Shown: in pieces, positions 17,070 to 27,831 of the stretch
Layout: every line of letters starts with the position of its first letter
How positions within the stretch are numbered: position 1 is the first letter of the stretch
Assembly: GCF_910589745.1 (NCBI RefSeq)
Contig: NZ_OU342399.1
Location: 1,116,001 to 1,180,000, forward strand
Origin: Candidatus Arcticimaribacter forsetii
GTDB taxonomy: Bacteria > Bacteroidota > Bacteroidia > Flavobacteriales > Flavobacteriaceae
DNA: 64,000 nucleotides
Reading direction: 5' to 3'
Notes under the pieces: generated by a model
What the model was told of the DNA's origin: nothing
The model's input: the letters and a program-made list of their open reading frames with translations, nothing else
Database searches by the model: none
Translations under genes and position numbers: made by a program

Positions 17070-18451
17070 TATCGGTGGTTCTTTTCGAGAATTTCTTTGA
17101 AGTTAGGGGAATAAAAATTCCCAAAGCCTTCTAAAATGATTCCTTTTTCATCAATTACAATCCCCTTGTTTAAGAGGGTTAGCACCCATTTTTTTCTTGC
17201 ATTCTCGAAGTCTACGAACGCAAATTGATTCTTAGGGTTTATTTCCATTACTTTTTGGTAGTCTCGAACGAGCTTGTTGTAGGATTGAATACAAATTCCA
17301 ACAAAGCGGAATTCTGGAAATTCATTCTTGTACTGCTTGACCCGTTCTTGGGTTCTTTTGTAATGATTCATTTGGGTTTGAGACCAAAAGTACAAGACGG
17401 TTTTCTGTCCTTTTAAAAGTGCTACACTGGAAGCATTTTGAAATTCTGTGTCTTCCAACATAATTTCGGGAAGCGGCTGGTTTACTTGCATCTTCATGAG
17501 CGAGGCTTGTAAACTTATGATTTCTAATTCATATTCCGGTGAGGTGTTTACGGTGACATAGTATTTTAAAAACTGATCGTGATGCTTGAAGTTTTTAAAA
17601 TTAATAAGTTCTTCATAAGCAACAGTTCTTGCGAGATTGTTTCTGAGGTTTTCAGTTGGGATGAGTTGGTCTATCAAGGCAAGTCGTCGAATATTAAATT
17701 CTGTAGTCTGCTTCGCTTGAAAAAAGTTTTCCCCATCGACTAATGCTTCTTGGTTTAAAAAGTTAAGCATATAGGTAATGTAGGGTTCAAAATACGCTAA
17801 ATTCTCTTCTCCAAAATTGAGGTATTTTCTAAAATTGAAATATAAACTATCTTGCTCTAGCGTTATATTCCGACCTCTAATCAATGCATAACGCTCTTTT
17901 CTGTTGGCATAGGGATAAACGTATGAAGCTTGAGAAATAATTTTAGCTTCCGGGCTGAGCTGGTTTATGGAATCAAATTTAATCCAGTTTTCTCTTTTTT
18001 CTTGGAGTAAGGAATCGATAATCTCGCCGAAATCTGAACTTTTATTAGAATATTTCGAAGCCAAGAAACTGCTTTCTTTTTGCAGGGAAAGATAAATTTC
18101 CATTAAGAAATTATTCTTAGCGGATCCTCTTCCAGAAAAAACAAGAGAGGAATTGAAATCTGTGGTGTTGGTTCTAAACCAAATGCTGTCCCCTTTTTCT
18201 ATCAGCAGGGTTTGACTTTCGGGTAGATGTTCGAATTTAAAAATTCCATAGTCCAAAGAATCATAACTTCTTTCGAATCGATTATTAGCTCCTAAAACTA
18301 TAGAATCCAGTAGCTTATTGTTTTTGTATATAGAAACCGTTTTGGAGGAGGGGTTGATAATTTGCCCTCCTAAAAAGGCTCCCTCGGGAACCGATTCGGA
18401 ACTGCACGCATAAACGAAATATAATAAAACGATATAAAATGCTTTTTTCAT
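17069..18451 (-). CDS. Thioredoxin-fold (TlpA/DUF4369-like) lipoprotein lacking CxxC
   Basis: 460 residues. It has a lipoprotein signal with C16 (FVYAC). An N-terminal beta domain (about 25-110) resembles DUF4369 domains of Bacteroidota TlpA-like proteins, followed by a long helical middle (115-320). A thioredoxin-like C-terminus starts near 325. At the position of the redox WCxxC it reads FWSQTQM (355-361), so both cysteines are gone; it cannot act as a standard thiol-disulfide oxidoreductase. It may bind a partner or act as a scaffold, which is inference. It is probably anchored to the outer membrane. It is followed by tag with a TAATG junction and is divergent from the ABC-F gene. Confidence 0.85.
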   Translation of the reverse strand: MKKAFYIVLLYFVYACSSESVPEGAFLGGQIINPSSKTVSIYKNNKLLDSIVLGANNRFERSYDSLDYGIFKFEHLPESQTLLIEKGDSIWFRTNTTDFNSSLVFSGRGSAKNNFLMEIYLSLQKESSFLASKYSNKSSDFGEIIDSLLQEKRENWIKFDSINQLSPEAKIISQASYVYPYANRKERYALIRGRNITLEQDSLYFNFRKYLNFGEENLAYFEPYITYMLNFLNQEALVDGENFFQAKQTTEFNIRRLALIDQLIPTENLRNNLARTVAYEELINFKNFKHHDQFLKYYVTVNTSPEYELEIISLQASLMKMQVNQPLPEIMLEDTEFQNASSVALLKGQKTVLYFWSQTQMNHYKRTQERVKQYKNEFPEFRFVGICIQSYNKLVRDYQKVMEINPKNQFAFVDFENARKKWVLTLLNKGIVIDEKGIILEGFGNFYSPNFKEILEKNHR

Positions 18452-18468
18452 AAGTTCCTTCGAATTGA

Positions 18469-20193
<1,725 letters not shown>

Positions 20194-20240
20194 AACACTT
20201 ATTTAAGAGCACATTTCGATTATAACGTATGCTTCACGAT

Positions 20241-21836
20241 TTATGAAAAAGCTATATAGATTAGAATTACAATAACTGAAATTAAGATCCCCATAGGCTT
20301 AACTAGCTTCCATGGTGTTATGTCTACTTGTTTTGTGTATTCTAATTCGAAGGCTTCTGATCTAGGTTTAAAGTACCCTATAACAAGCATCAACAATACA
20401 TTAAAGGAGAATAAGATAGCCATTACATGCAAGTAATGTGGGTAAGTTCCTCCAGCAGCTTCAACTTCACCTTTTAGGTAAAACTGACTGAAACAATATA
20501 ATAAAACCCCCGAAAGCATTGCGATTTTTGCAGCAGATGCGGGTACTTTTTTAGTCATATAACCCACAATAATAATGGTTAAAATTGGAATACTATAGCA
20601 TCCGTTTACTTCCTGTAAGTAACCAAATAGTCCGCTGGGCGCATTTGCAATACTAGGCGCAATTAACATGGAAAATAAGGCTAAGACAATACCAAATGAT
20701 TTTCCTGCTTTAACAACTTCTTTTTCTGTAGCATCTTTCTTGATGTATTCTTTATAGATATCTAATCCAAACAAAGTAACGGAGCTGTTAAGTGCAGAAT
20801 TAAAAGAACTTAAAATAGCTCCAAACAATACAGCAGCAAAAAATCCAACCAGATATTTAGGGAGTACTTTAGCTACTAATAGACCGTACGATTGATCTCC
20901 GTTTGCTACATCTAGCTCGTTTCCAAAAATGTGAAAGGCAATAATACCCGGGAGTACAACAATGATAGGGCCTAGAATCTTAACAAAACCTGCATATATT
21001 AAACCTTTCTGACCTTCTTCTAAATTTTTTGCAGCAAGCGCCCGTTGAATGATTGCTTGGTTTGTACCCCAGTAAAATAACTGAACTAACATCATCCCCG
21101 TGAATAAAGTTGAAAAAGGGATCGAAGAATCAGAATCTCCGATGACATTTAGTTTTTCTGGATTAGAAGCGACTAGCGCTTCAATCCCTTGAATCATACT
21201 ACCGTCACCAATGTACATAAGGCCAAAAATCGGAACCATAGTTCCTCCGATTAATAACCCGACCGCATTTACTGTATCCGATACGGCTACTGCTTTTAAT
21301 CCACCAAAAATAGCATAAAGGGATCCAATGATACCAATAGACCATACTGTAATGGTTAAAGCGGACTCCTCTGAAACTCCTAGGACTTGAGGAATATCAA
21401 ACATTCCAATCAGTGCAAGTGATCCAGAATATAAAACGATTGGAAGGAGTACAACCATATACCCACTAAGGAATAAACCTGAAGTAATGGTTTTTGTCAT
21501 GGTATCGTATCGTTTTTCTAAAAATTGAGGCACGGTTGTGAGTCCTCCTTTTAAATAACGTGGTAATAATACAACTGCAGTAACAACCATGGTTAAGGCT
21601 GCCAGTGTTTCCCATGCCATTACCAAAATCCCTTCTTTGTATGCAGAACCATTCAATCCAACCAATTGTTCCGTTGATAAGTTGGTAAGTAATAGAGAAC
21701 CAGCAATAACCACACCTGTTAGGCTTCTACCTCCAAGGAAGTATCCATCGGATGAAGTTTCGTCTGTATTACGGGTTGCTAAATAAGAAATAATACCTAC
21801 TAGGGCAGTAAAGGCAAGAAAAATAAAGAAATGCAT
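20241..21836 (-). CDS. Sodium:solute symporter (SSS family, vSGLT-like)
   Basis: 531 residues with about 14 membrane helices, the LeuT-type fold of the SSS/SLC5 family. The N-terminal GYFLGGRSLTGVVIAGSLLLTNLSTEQLVGLNG stretch (residues 31-63) closely follows the sugar-transporting (vSGLT/SGLT) branch rather than the proline or pantothenate branch. QLFYWGTNQAIIQRALAAK and the FGAILSSFNSALNSSVTLF region (helix 8, sodium site) are also present. It should carry a sugar or related solute inward with Na+, which fits a marine organism. Monocistronic as far as can be seen; it converges with the ABC-F gene. Confidence 0.92.
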   Translation of the reverse strand: MHFFIFLAFTALVGIISYLATRNTDETSSDGYFLGGRSLTGVVIAGSLLLTNLSTEQLVGLNGSAYKEGILVMAWETLAALTMVVTAVVLLPRYLKGGLTTVPQFLEKRYDTMTKTITSGLFLSGYMVVLLPIVLYSGSLALIGMFDIPQVLGVSEESALTITVWSIGIIGSLYAIFGGLKAVAVSDTVNAVGLLIGGTMVPIFGLMYIGDGSMIQGIEALVASNPEKLNVIGDSDSSIPFSTLFTGMMLVQLFYWGTNQAIIQRALAAKNLEEGQKGLIYAGFVKILGPIIVVLPGIIAFHIFGNELDVANGDQSYGLLVAKVLPKYLVGFFAAVLFGAILSSFNSALNSSVTLFGLDIYKEYIKKDATEKEVVKAGKSFGIVLALFSMLIAPSIANAPSGLFGYLQEVNGCYSIPILTIIIVGYMTKKVPASAAKIAMLSGVLLYCFSQFYLKGEVEAAGGTYPHYLHVMAILFSFNVLLMLVIGYFKPRSEAFELEYTKQVDITPWKLVKPMGILISVIVILIYIAFS

Positions 21837-21906
21837 AATTGAGTTTATAATATTCGGAATCTAATATACCCAAACTATTCAAACTTCAAAAGATGCAGTT
21901 GATAAA

Positions 21907-22131
21907 TTATTTTAAAGACTCAATAATTCTGATGGCAACATCAAGTTCATCTTGATGAACAAAAACCTCTTGTAGTCCTGGAGCTACCATTCCAAATCCA
22001 GCTAACCTTGCCGATTCAGAATCATCTTTGACTACTGCAATAATGTTTTTGTCCTCTAATGCATTCATTATAGATAAGACTGTAATTGAGTTACCAGTAA
22101 AAATCTTGATGAAATTTTGGGTGTTATTCAT
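21907..22131 (-). CDS. DUF2007 family small protein (putative signal-transducing)
   Basis: 74 residues, a complete DUF2007 domain: an alpha/beta ferredoxin-like fold resembling PII-type folds. It reads KIFTGNSITVLSIMNALEDK with the later DDSESARLAGFGMVAPG, then EVFVHQDELDVAIRIIES. No catalytic residues are evident; the family is annotated as putative signal transduction but its role is unproven. The gene stands between the symporter and pheT genes, 70 and 87 bases away. Confidence 0.85.
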   Translation of the reverse strand: MNNTQNFIKIFTGNSITVLSIMNALEDKNIIAVVKDDSESARLAGFGMVAPGLQEVFVHQDELDVAIRIIESLK

Positions 22132-22218
22132 ATTCAGTTTCTTTATGGTTATAACAAAATATTGTTTCCTTATTCAAAAAAGCAATTTTCAGGTAAAAAA
22201 CAAATAGTGTATGATTAA

Positions 22219-24642
22219 TTAACGCAAACTAGCACCGAAATTGTTTTCAAATTCCTTTTGAAGCTTTTGCATGATACGATCTATATTTTTGTCTGTTAAA
22301 GTTTTGTTTGCATCACTAAAATAAAAACTCATTCCGTATGATTTCTTTCCTTTAGGTAGATTTTTCCCTTCATACACATCAAATAAATAAACCTTTTTTA
22401 ATAGTTTTCTATCTGTTTTATAAGAAGCCTCTTCTAAATCTGCGAATTTAACATCGGAATCGATTAGTAAGGCAAAATCACGCCTCGAGGTTGGAAATTT
22501 CGAAATTTCCTCTACTAAGATCTCCTTTTTGAAAGCATATTTATAAATCAAGTCCCAATCAAAATCTGCAAATAAAATTTCAGAATCTATTGAAAAATTC
22601 TTTGTGATTTTAGAATCAACAACTCCAAAATTAACCAAGGTTTTATTGTTTGAGCTTAAAGAAAGCCCCTCTGAAAATATATCCAAATCGGTTGGTTCTT
22701 CTTTAATATTGGTTATACCAAGGCGGTTTAATACGTTAATGGTTATGGCTTTTAGATCAAAGAAATTTGATTTTGTAGCAGGACTGTTCCACAATTCTGG
22801 GTTTTTATTTCCTGTAATACAAATCCCCAGTCTTTTAGATTCTTGATGACCAGAGTCGGTAGTCGCATATGTTTTTCCAAATTCATAAATTTTTAGATCT
22901 TTTTGTTGTCTGTTGCTATTGAACTGCACAACTTCCAGCAAAGAAAATAAAAGGCTTGTTCTTAGCTGGGATAAATCTAATCCCAGAGGATTCAATAAAT
23001 TTACTTTTGGAATTTCATTCAACTGCGCGCTTAGCTCGGCATAGGCAGGGTTAGTCAACGAATTATTCATTACCTCTGAATATCCTTGTCCAACGAGCAT
23101 CTGGGCAGTTATTTGTTCTATTTTATTTGGAGTTTTTAAATCAAAAGATGGAAAAACGGTATTTAAACTTGTTCCGAGTTCAATGTTATTGTAGCCATAA
23201 ACCCTAAGAATTTCTTCGATTACATCCGCTTCTCGAGTAACATCTACACGATATCTTGGGATGGTCATTGCAAAACCATCTGGGTTGACACTGTTTATTT
23301 CAATTTCTAGAGAATTTAAAATATTAATCAACGTATCTTTTTGGATTTCAGCTCCAATGACTTTGGTTATTTTATCGTAATTAATGAAAAGATTTACTCT
23401 CTCTTCGAGAGGCTGCGCATGTTCTTGAATGTCACTAGTAATTAACCCTCCAGCAATATTTTGAATTAAGACAGCTGCTCTTTTGAGTGCATATATTCCA
23501 ATTTCTGGGTCAATACCTCGTTCAAATCTAAAAGAAGCATCCGTATTTAAACCGTGACGTTTTGCAGACTTTCGAATACTAACCGGATCGAAATAAGCAC
23601 TTTCTAAAAAGATATTGGTCGTATTTTCAGAAACACCAGAGTCTTCCCCACCAAATACTCCAGCAAGGCAAAGTGGAGTTTCATCATCACAAATCATGAG
23701 GTCATCCTCGTGAAGTTCACGTTCTATTCCATCTAGTGTTGTGAATTTTGTTCCTGTAGGCAGTGTTTTTACGTGAATTTTACCCTTTATTTTATCAGCG
23801 TCAAAAGCGTGTAAAGGCTGCCCTAAATCATGTAATACATAATTAGTAGCATCTACGATGTTGTTTTTTGGAGTAATTCCAATTGCATTCAGTCTGTTTT
23901 GTAGCCATTTAGGAGATGGTTTTACGTCCACCTCAGAAATTGTTAAACCGTAATATTGAGATGCCTTTTGTTTATCGTGAACAACAACATCAATGATATT
24001 ACTGGTGTCATTGATTCTAAAGTTATCGGTATTTGGTGTTTTCCATTCAGAAGATACCCCAATTTGATTACATCCAGCTTTAAGGTCTCTTGCAACCCCC
24101 ATATGACTCATCGCATCTGCTCTATTCGGAGTAAGTCCAATTTCAATAACCGTATCTGTTTCAATATCAAAAATTTCAGAACAGGCAGTACCCGGAACTA
24201 AATCGGCTTCTAAAACCATAATTCCGTCATGAGATTCTCCAAGCCCTAATTCATCTTCGGCACAGATCATTCCATGACTAGCTTCTCCACGAATTTTACT
24301 TTTCTTAATTTCAAAAGCGTTCCTCTCACCATCATAAAGTTTTGTCCCAACAGTGGCTACAGCAACCTTTTGACCAGCTGCTACATTTGGAGCACCACAA
24401 ACAATTTGAACTGCTTCTTCCTGCCCAATATTTACAGTTGTAACTCGAAGTCGGTCTGCATTTGGGTGAGGAGTACAAGTAAGTACTTCTCCAACTACAA
24501 CACCAGCTAAACTACCTTTTACAGACTCAAAGGTTGTAGTTCCCTCTACTTCAAGACCAAGATCAGTAAGAAGTTCGAGTTGCTTTTCAAGTTCGATGTC
24601 TATTGTTAAATATTCTTTAATCCAATTATGGGAAACTTTCAT
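22219..24642 (-). CDS. pheT: Phenylalanine--tRNA ligase beta subunit
   Basis: 807 residues, full length. With PheS, which is not in the window, it charges tRNA-Phe. Domains run in order: N-terminal MKVSHNWIKEYL, EMAP/OB tRNA-binding domain (about 42-150, VVVGEVLTCTPHPNADRLRV), B3/4 editing domain, B5 domain (about 410-480), a core resembling the catalytic domain, and the FDX-ACB anticodon-binding domain (about 715-807, SKFPTSRRDFALLID). A TATATTTG box 58 bases upstream gives it its own promoter. PheS lies elsewhere, as is usual in the phylum. Confidence 0.97.
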   Translation of the reverse strand: MKVSHNWIKEYLTIDIELEKQLELLTDLGLEVEGTTTFESVKGSLAGVVVGEVLTCTPHPNADRLRVTTVNIGQEEAVQIVCGAPNVAAGQKVAVATVGTKLYDGERNAFEIKKSKIRGEASHGMICAEDELGLGESHDGIMVLEADLVPGTACSEIFDIETDTVIEIGLTPNRADAMSHMGVARDLKAGCNQIGVSSEWKTPNTDNFRINDTSNIIDVVVHDKQKASQYYGLTISEVDVKPSPKWLQNRLNAIGITPKNNIVDATNYVLHDLGQPLHAFDADKIKGKIHVKTLPTGTKFTTLDGIERELHEDDLMICDDETPLCLAGVFGGEDSGVSENTTNIFLESAYFDPVSIRKSAKRHGLNTDASFRFERGIDPEIGIYALKRAAVLIQNIAGGLITSDIQEHAQPLEERVNLFINYDKITKVIGAEIQKDTLINILNSLEIEINSVNPDGFAMTIPRYRVDVTREADVIEEILRVYGYNNIELGTSLNTVFPSFDLKTPNKIEQITAQMLVGQGYSEVMNNSLTNPAYAELSAQLNEIPKVNLLNPLGLDLSQLRTSLLFSLLEVVQFNSNRQQKDLKIYEFGKTYATTDSGHQESKRLGICITGNKNPELWNSPATKSNFFDLKAITINVLNRLGITNIKEEPTDLDIFSEGLSLSSNNKTLVNFGVVDSKITKNFSIDSEILFADFDWDLIYKYAFKKEILVEEISKFPTSRRDFALLIDSDVKFADLEEASYKTDRKLLKKVYLFDVYEGKNLPKGKKSYGMSFYFSDANKTLTDKNIDRIMQKLQKEFENNFGASLR

Positions 24643-24700
24643 GTGGTAAATGTTATAATATTTTATGTAATCTAATCATTAGAATACATCAATAAAGACA

Positions 24701-24708
24701 CAAATATA
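24701..24708 (-). promoter_or_regulatory. -7 box (TATATTTG) for pheT
   Basis: An exact TAnnTTTG match on the minus strand. It is 58 bases from the pheT ATG, so the leader would be about 53 bases, long compared with others in the window. I see no tRNA-dependent leader structure in it. Confidence 0.45.
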
Positions 24709-24733
24709 AGCATCTGAATTCTAAAAAAAAGTA

Positions 24734-26833
24734 CTAACTAATGTAATTCCAAATGTTTTTGTGTCTGGTTATTTTTGAATAGGTAATTCGTACATTTCTG
24801 TGCTCTATTTTATCTAGTTCAGGGTCTTCAGAAATTAATTTTTTAGCGTAATTTCTCGCTGTTTTTAGTATTTCTTGATCTTTAATTAGATCAGCAATTT
24901 TTAGTTGTAATACCCCGCTTTGTTGAGTTCCCATTAAATCTCCAGGCCCCCTCAGTTTAAGATCTACCTCTGCAATTTCAAATCCATCGTTTGTTTGAAC
25001 CATTGTTTGTAACCTTGTAGAGGCTTCTTTTGATTTTTTAACACCACTCATTAAAATACAATAACTTTGATCGTTTCCTCGTCCAACACGACCTCTTAAT
25101 TGATGAAGTTGTGAAAGCCCAAAACGCTCTGCACTTTCAATAATCATAACTGAGGCGTTAGGAACGTTAACACCCACTTCAATTACTGTTGTTGCTACCA
25201 TTAGTTGAGTTTTACCTTCGACAAATCGTTGCATTTCATAGTCTTTATCTTTGGGTTTCATTTGTCCATGAACGATACTGATCTTATATTCTGGAAGTGG
25301 AAACTCTCTTGCTAAGCTTTCATATCCATCCATTAGATCTTTGTAATCCATTTTTTCTGATTCCTGAATCAAGGGATAGACGATATAAATTTGTTTTCCA
25401 AGTTTGATTTCTTCTTTTATGAATTTAAATACTTGAAGACGATTGGAATCTGAACGAAGTACGGTCTTAATTGATTTTCTTCCTGGGGGTAGTTCGTCAA
25501 TTACTGAAATGTCTAAATCACCATAAACACTCATTGCCAAGGTTCTCGGAATTGGGGTAGCCGTCATTACAAGAATGTGCGGGGGTAGGTTGTTTTTTCT
25601 CCACAATTTAGCACGTTGAGCCACACCAAATCTATGCTGCTCATCTATGATGGCTATTCCTAAATTCTTAAACCGAACTTTATCCTCAATAAGCGCATGA
25701 GTGCCAATTAGAACATGTAAAGATCCCGATTCTAAAGCCTCATGTATTTCTTTTCGTTGAGCTGTTTTAGTAGATCCTGTTAAAAGCGATAGGTTTAAAT
25801 CCATGCCTTTTAAATTTTCTTTTAGCGATTGGTAGTGCTGCTGCGCTAAAATTTCTGTCGGCGCCATTAAACACGCTTGAAAACCATTATCAAGTCCAAT
25901 TAGCATGCTCAATAAAGCAACCATAGTTTTACCAGAACCCACATCGCCCTGAAGTAAGCGATTCATTTGTTTTCCAGTACCCATGTCGTTTCTTATTTCT
26001 CGTACTACTCTTTGTTGTGCATGGGTAAGTTTAAAAGGAATGTGATTAGAATAATACTCATTAAAGTAGGAACCTACTTTTTCAAAAACATATCCTTTTA
26101 CCTTTTGTTTTTGGAGTCTGTTTTTCTGTAAGAGTTGCATTTGAATATAGAAAAGTTCTTCAAATTTTAATCGAAATTGAGCTCTAGTTAACTGATTTTG
26201 ATTTGCAGGAAAATGTATTTGAATGGTAGCTTCTTTTCTAGAGATAAGTTTTAAATCATTTCTTATAAAATCTGGAAGAGTTTCATGAAATTCTTGGTGA
26301 ACTTGTCGGAATAAATGCTCCATGGATTGTTTCATAACCCGCTGGCTTATACCCTTGTTTACTAACTTTTCAGTGGAAGGATATACCGGATGAAATGCTC
26401 CAAGATTACTCTGTTTATATTCGGTTTCTAAGGTTAATTCGGGATGGGCTATTGAAGCCTTAGACCCATACCAGTTCAAACGACCAAAAACAATGTAAGC
26501 GGTGTTTGTTTTAAGACTTTCTTGTATCCATTTATATCCTCTAAACCAGACCAACTCAATTGTAGATGTCCCATCATAAAATGTAGCAGACAGTCTTTTT
26601 CCTTTGGCTTGTGGTATTATCTTATGGGAGATTATAGTTCCTTTAATTTGAACTTCTGAAGTGTTTCTTGGCAATTGATTTATGGAATGAAAAGTAGTTC
26701 GGTCAATGTACCGATTTGGAAAAAAATGTAATAAATCTTGGTAGGTCTTTATACCCAACTCCTCTTTTAGCAAAGTAGCTCTGTTAGGTCCAATGCCTTT
26801 TAGGTATTCTATAGGAGTTTGAAGTAGATCCAT
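24734..26833 (-). CDS. recG: ATP-dependent DNA helicase RecG
   Basis: 699 residues, full length. RecG remodels stalled forks and Holliday junctions. The N-terminal wedge/OB domain (about 1-240) includes the GPNRATLLKEELGI helix-hairpin segment and LVWFRGYKWI. The superfamily 2 motor has LLQGDVGSGKTMVAL (P-loop), AIIDEQHRFGVAQR (DEQH box), MTATPIPRTLAM, the TRG-region ATTVIEVGVNVPNASVM, and GRVGRGNDQSYC. All motifs are intact. It stands alone, with patatin divergent about 97 bases upstream. Confidence 0.97.
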   Translation of the reverse strand: MDLLQTPIEYLKGIGPNRATLLKEELGIKTYQDLLHFFPNRYIDRTTFHSINQLPRNTSEVQIKGTIISHKIIPQAKGKRLSATFYDGTSTIELVWFRGYKWIQESLKTNTAYIVFGRLNWYGSKASIAHPELTLETEYKQSNLGAFHPVYPSTEKLVNKGISQRVMKQSMEHLFRQVHQEFHETLPDFIRNDLKLISRKEATIQIHFPANQNQLTRAQFRLKFEELFYIQMQLLQKNRLQKQKVKGYVFEKVGSYFNEYYSNHIPFKLTHAQQRVVREIRNDMGTGKQMNRLLQGDVGSGKTMVALLSMLIGLDNGFQACLMAPTEILAQQHYQSLKENLKGMDLNLSLLTGSTKTAQRKEIHEALESGSLHVLIGTHALIEDKVRFKNLGIAIIDEQHRFGVAQRAKLWRKNNLPPHILVMTATPIPRTLAMSVYGDLDISVIDELPPGRKSIKTVLRSDSNRLQVFKFIKEEIKLGKQIYIVYPLIQESEKMDYKDLMDGYESLAREFPLPEYKISIVHGQMKPKDKDYEMQRFVEGKTQLMVATTVIEVGVNVPNASVMIIESAERFGLSQLHQLRGRVGRGNDQSYCILMSGVKKSKEASTRLQTMVQTNDGFEIAEVDLKLRGPGDLMGTQQSGVLQLKIADLIKDQEILKTARNYAKKLISEDPELDKIEHRNVRITYSKITRHKNIWNYIS

Positions 26834-26930
26834 AAGTTGTTACGAAGTTAAATGTTTTTAGGTTTTTTTTCAGATTCATTTAACTAAAAACATTGTATTT
26901 TTATTCACCCAAATTTTTAAAAAATATTTT

Positions 26931-27827
26931 ATGTCAAAATCAGCATTAGTAATATCAGGAGGTGGAAGTAAAGGAGCTTTTGCAGGGGGTATTGCTCAAT
27001 ACCTAATTGAAGAAGTTAAGCGAGAATACGATTTGTTTATTGGAACTTCTACTGGGAGCTTACTAGTTTCTCATTTGGCTTTAAATGAAATCGCTGAAAT
27101 TAAAAAAGCATTTACTAATGTAACTCAAAAGGATATTTTTGACAATTGTCCTTTTTTGATTAAACAGGAGGGCGCTTTGACACGAATTAAAATCAATCAT
27201 TTTAATGTTTTGAAAAACTTTTTGCGGGGTAAAAAAACATTTGGTGAGAGTAACAATCTTAGAAAATTATTAATTAATGAAGTTTCAGTTTCTTATTTTG
27301 AGGAGTTACAGAAATCTTCAAAAGATGTAATTGTATGTGTTTCGAATTTATCATTAAATAAAGTAGAGTATAAAAAATTAAGGGATTGTTCTTATGCGGA
27401 TTTTATAGACTGGATCTGGATTTCTTGTAATTATGTTCCTTTTATGACCTTGGCTAATAAAAATGGATGTGAGTATGCCGATGGAGGATTGGGTTGTATA
27501 ATAGCAATAGAAGAGGCTATTAGACAGGGAGCTACAGACATAGATGCAATTATATTAAATACAGAGTTTCAGCAAACTAATCGGGTTCATTCTAGAAATG
27601 CATTTGATGCCTTGGGTAGTATTTTTGGCTTCATTTCTGACCGAATTGAATATCAAAATCTGAAGATTGGTAGCCTTGTGGCAAATGAAAAAAAAGTAAA
27701 ACTAAGGTTGTTCTACACCCCCAGAATCTTGACAACAAATTCATTAGTTTTCAAAAAAGAAAATATGGATTTGTGGTGGAAAGAAGGGTGGGAGTATGCC
27801 CAAAAAAAGATAATCGAGGAAGGTTAA
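26931..27827 (+). CDS. Patatin-like phospholipase family protein
   Basis: 298 residues. The oxyanion-hole motif GGGSKGAFAGG is at residues 10-20, the nucleophile serine S40 lies in GTSTG (38-42), and the catalytic Asp D183 is in the DGG motif (YADGGLG). All parts of the Ser-Asp dyad are therefore present. It has no signal peptide or membrane segment, so it is a cytoplasmic lipid acyl hydrolase by family. The substrate cannot be told from sequence. It has no operon partner; the neighbour converges and ends 4 bases downstream. Some bacterial patatins act in phage defence, but nothing nearby supports that here. Confidence 0.9.
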   Translation: MSKSALVISGGGSKGAFAGGIAQYLIEEVKREYDLFIGTSTGSLLVSHLALNEIAEIKKAFTNVTQKDIFDNCPFLIKQEGALTRIKINHFNVLKNFLRGKKTFGESNNLRKLLINEVSVSYFEELQKSSKDVIVCVSNLSLNKVEYKKLRDCSYADFIDWIWISCNYVPFMTLANKNGCEYADGGLGCIIAIEEAIRQGATDIDAIILNTEFQQTNRVHSRNAFDALGSIFGFISDRIEYQNLKIGSLVANEKKVKLRLFYTPRILTTNSLVFKKENMDLWWKEGWEYAQKKIIEEG

Positions 27828-27831
27828 CCTT

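Noticed and set aside
26931-27827. Patatin gene as part of an anti-phage (CBASS-type) system
   Set aside because: No cyclase, CD-NTase or other effector gene is adjacent; neighbours are recG and an M20 amidohydrolase.
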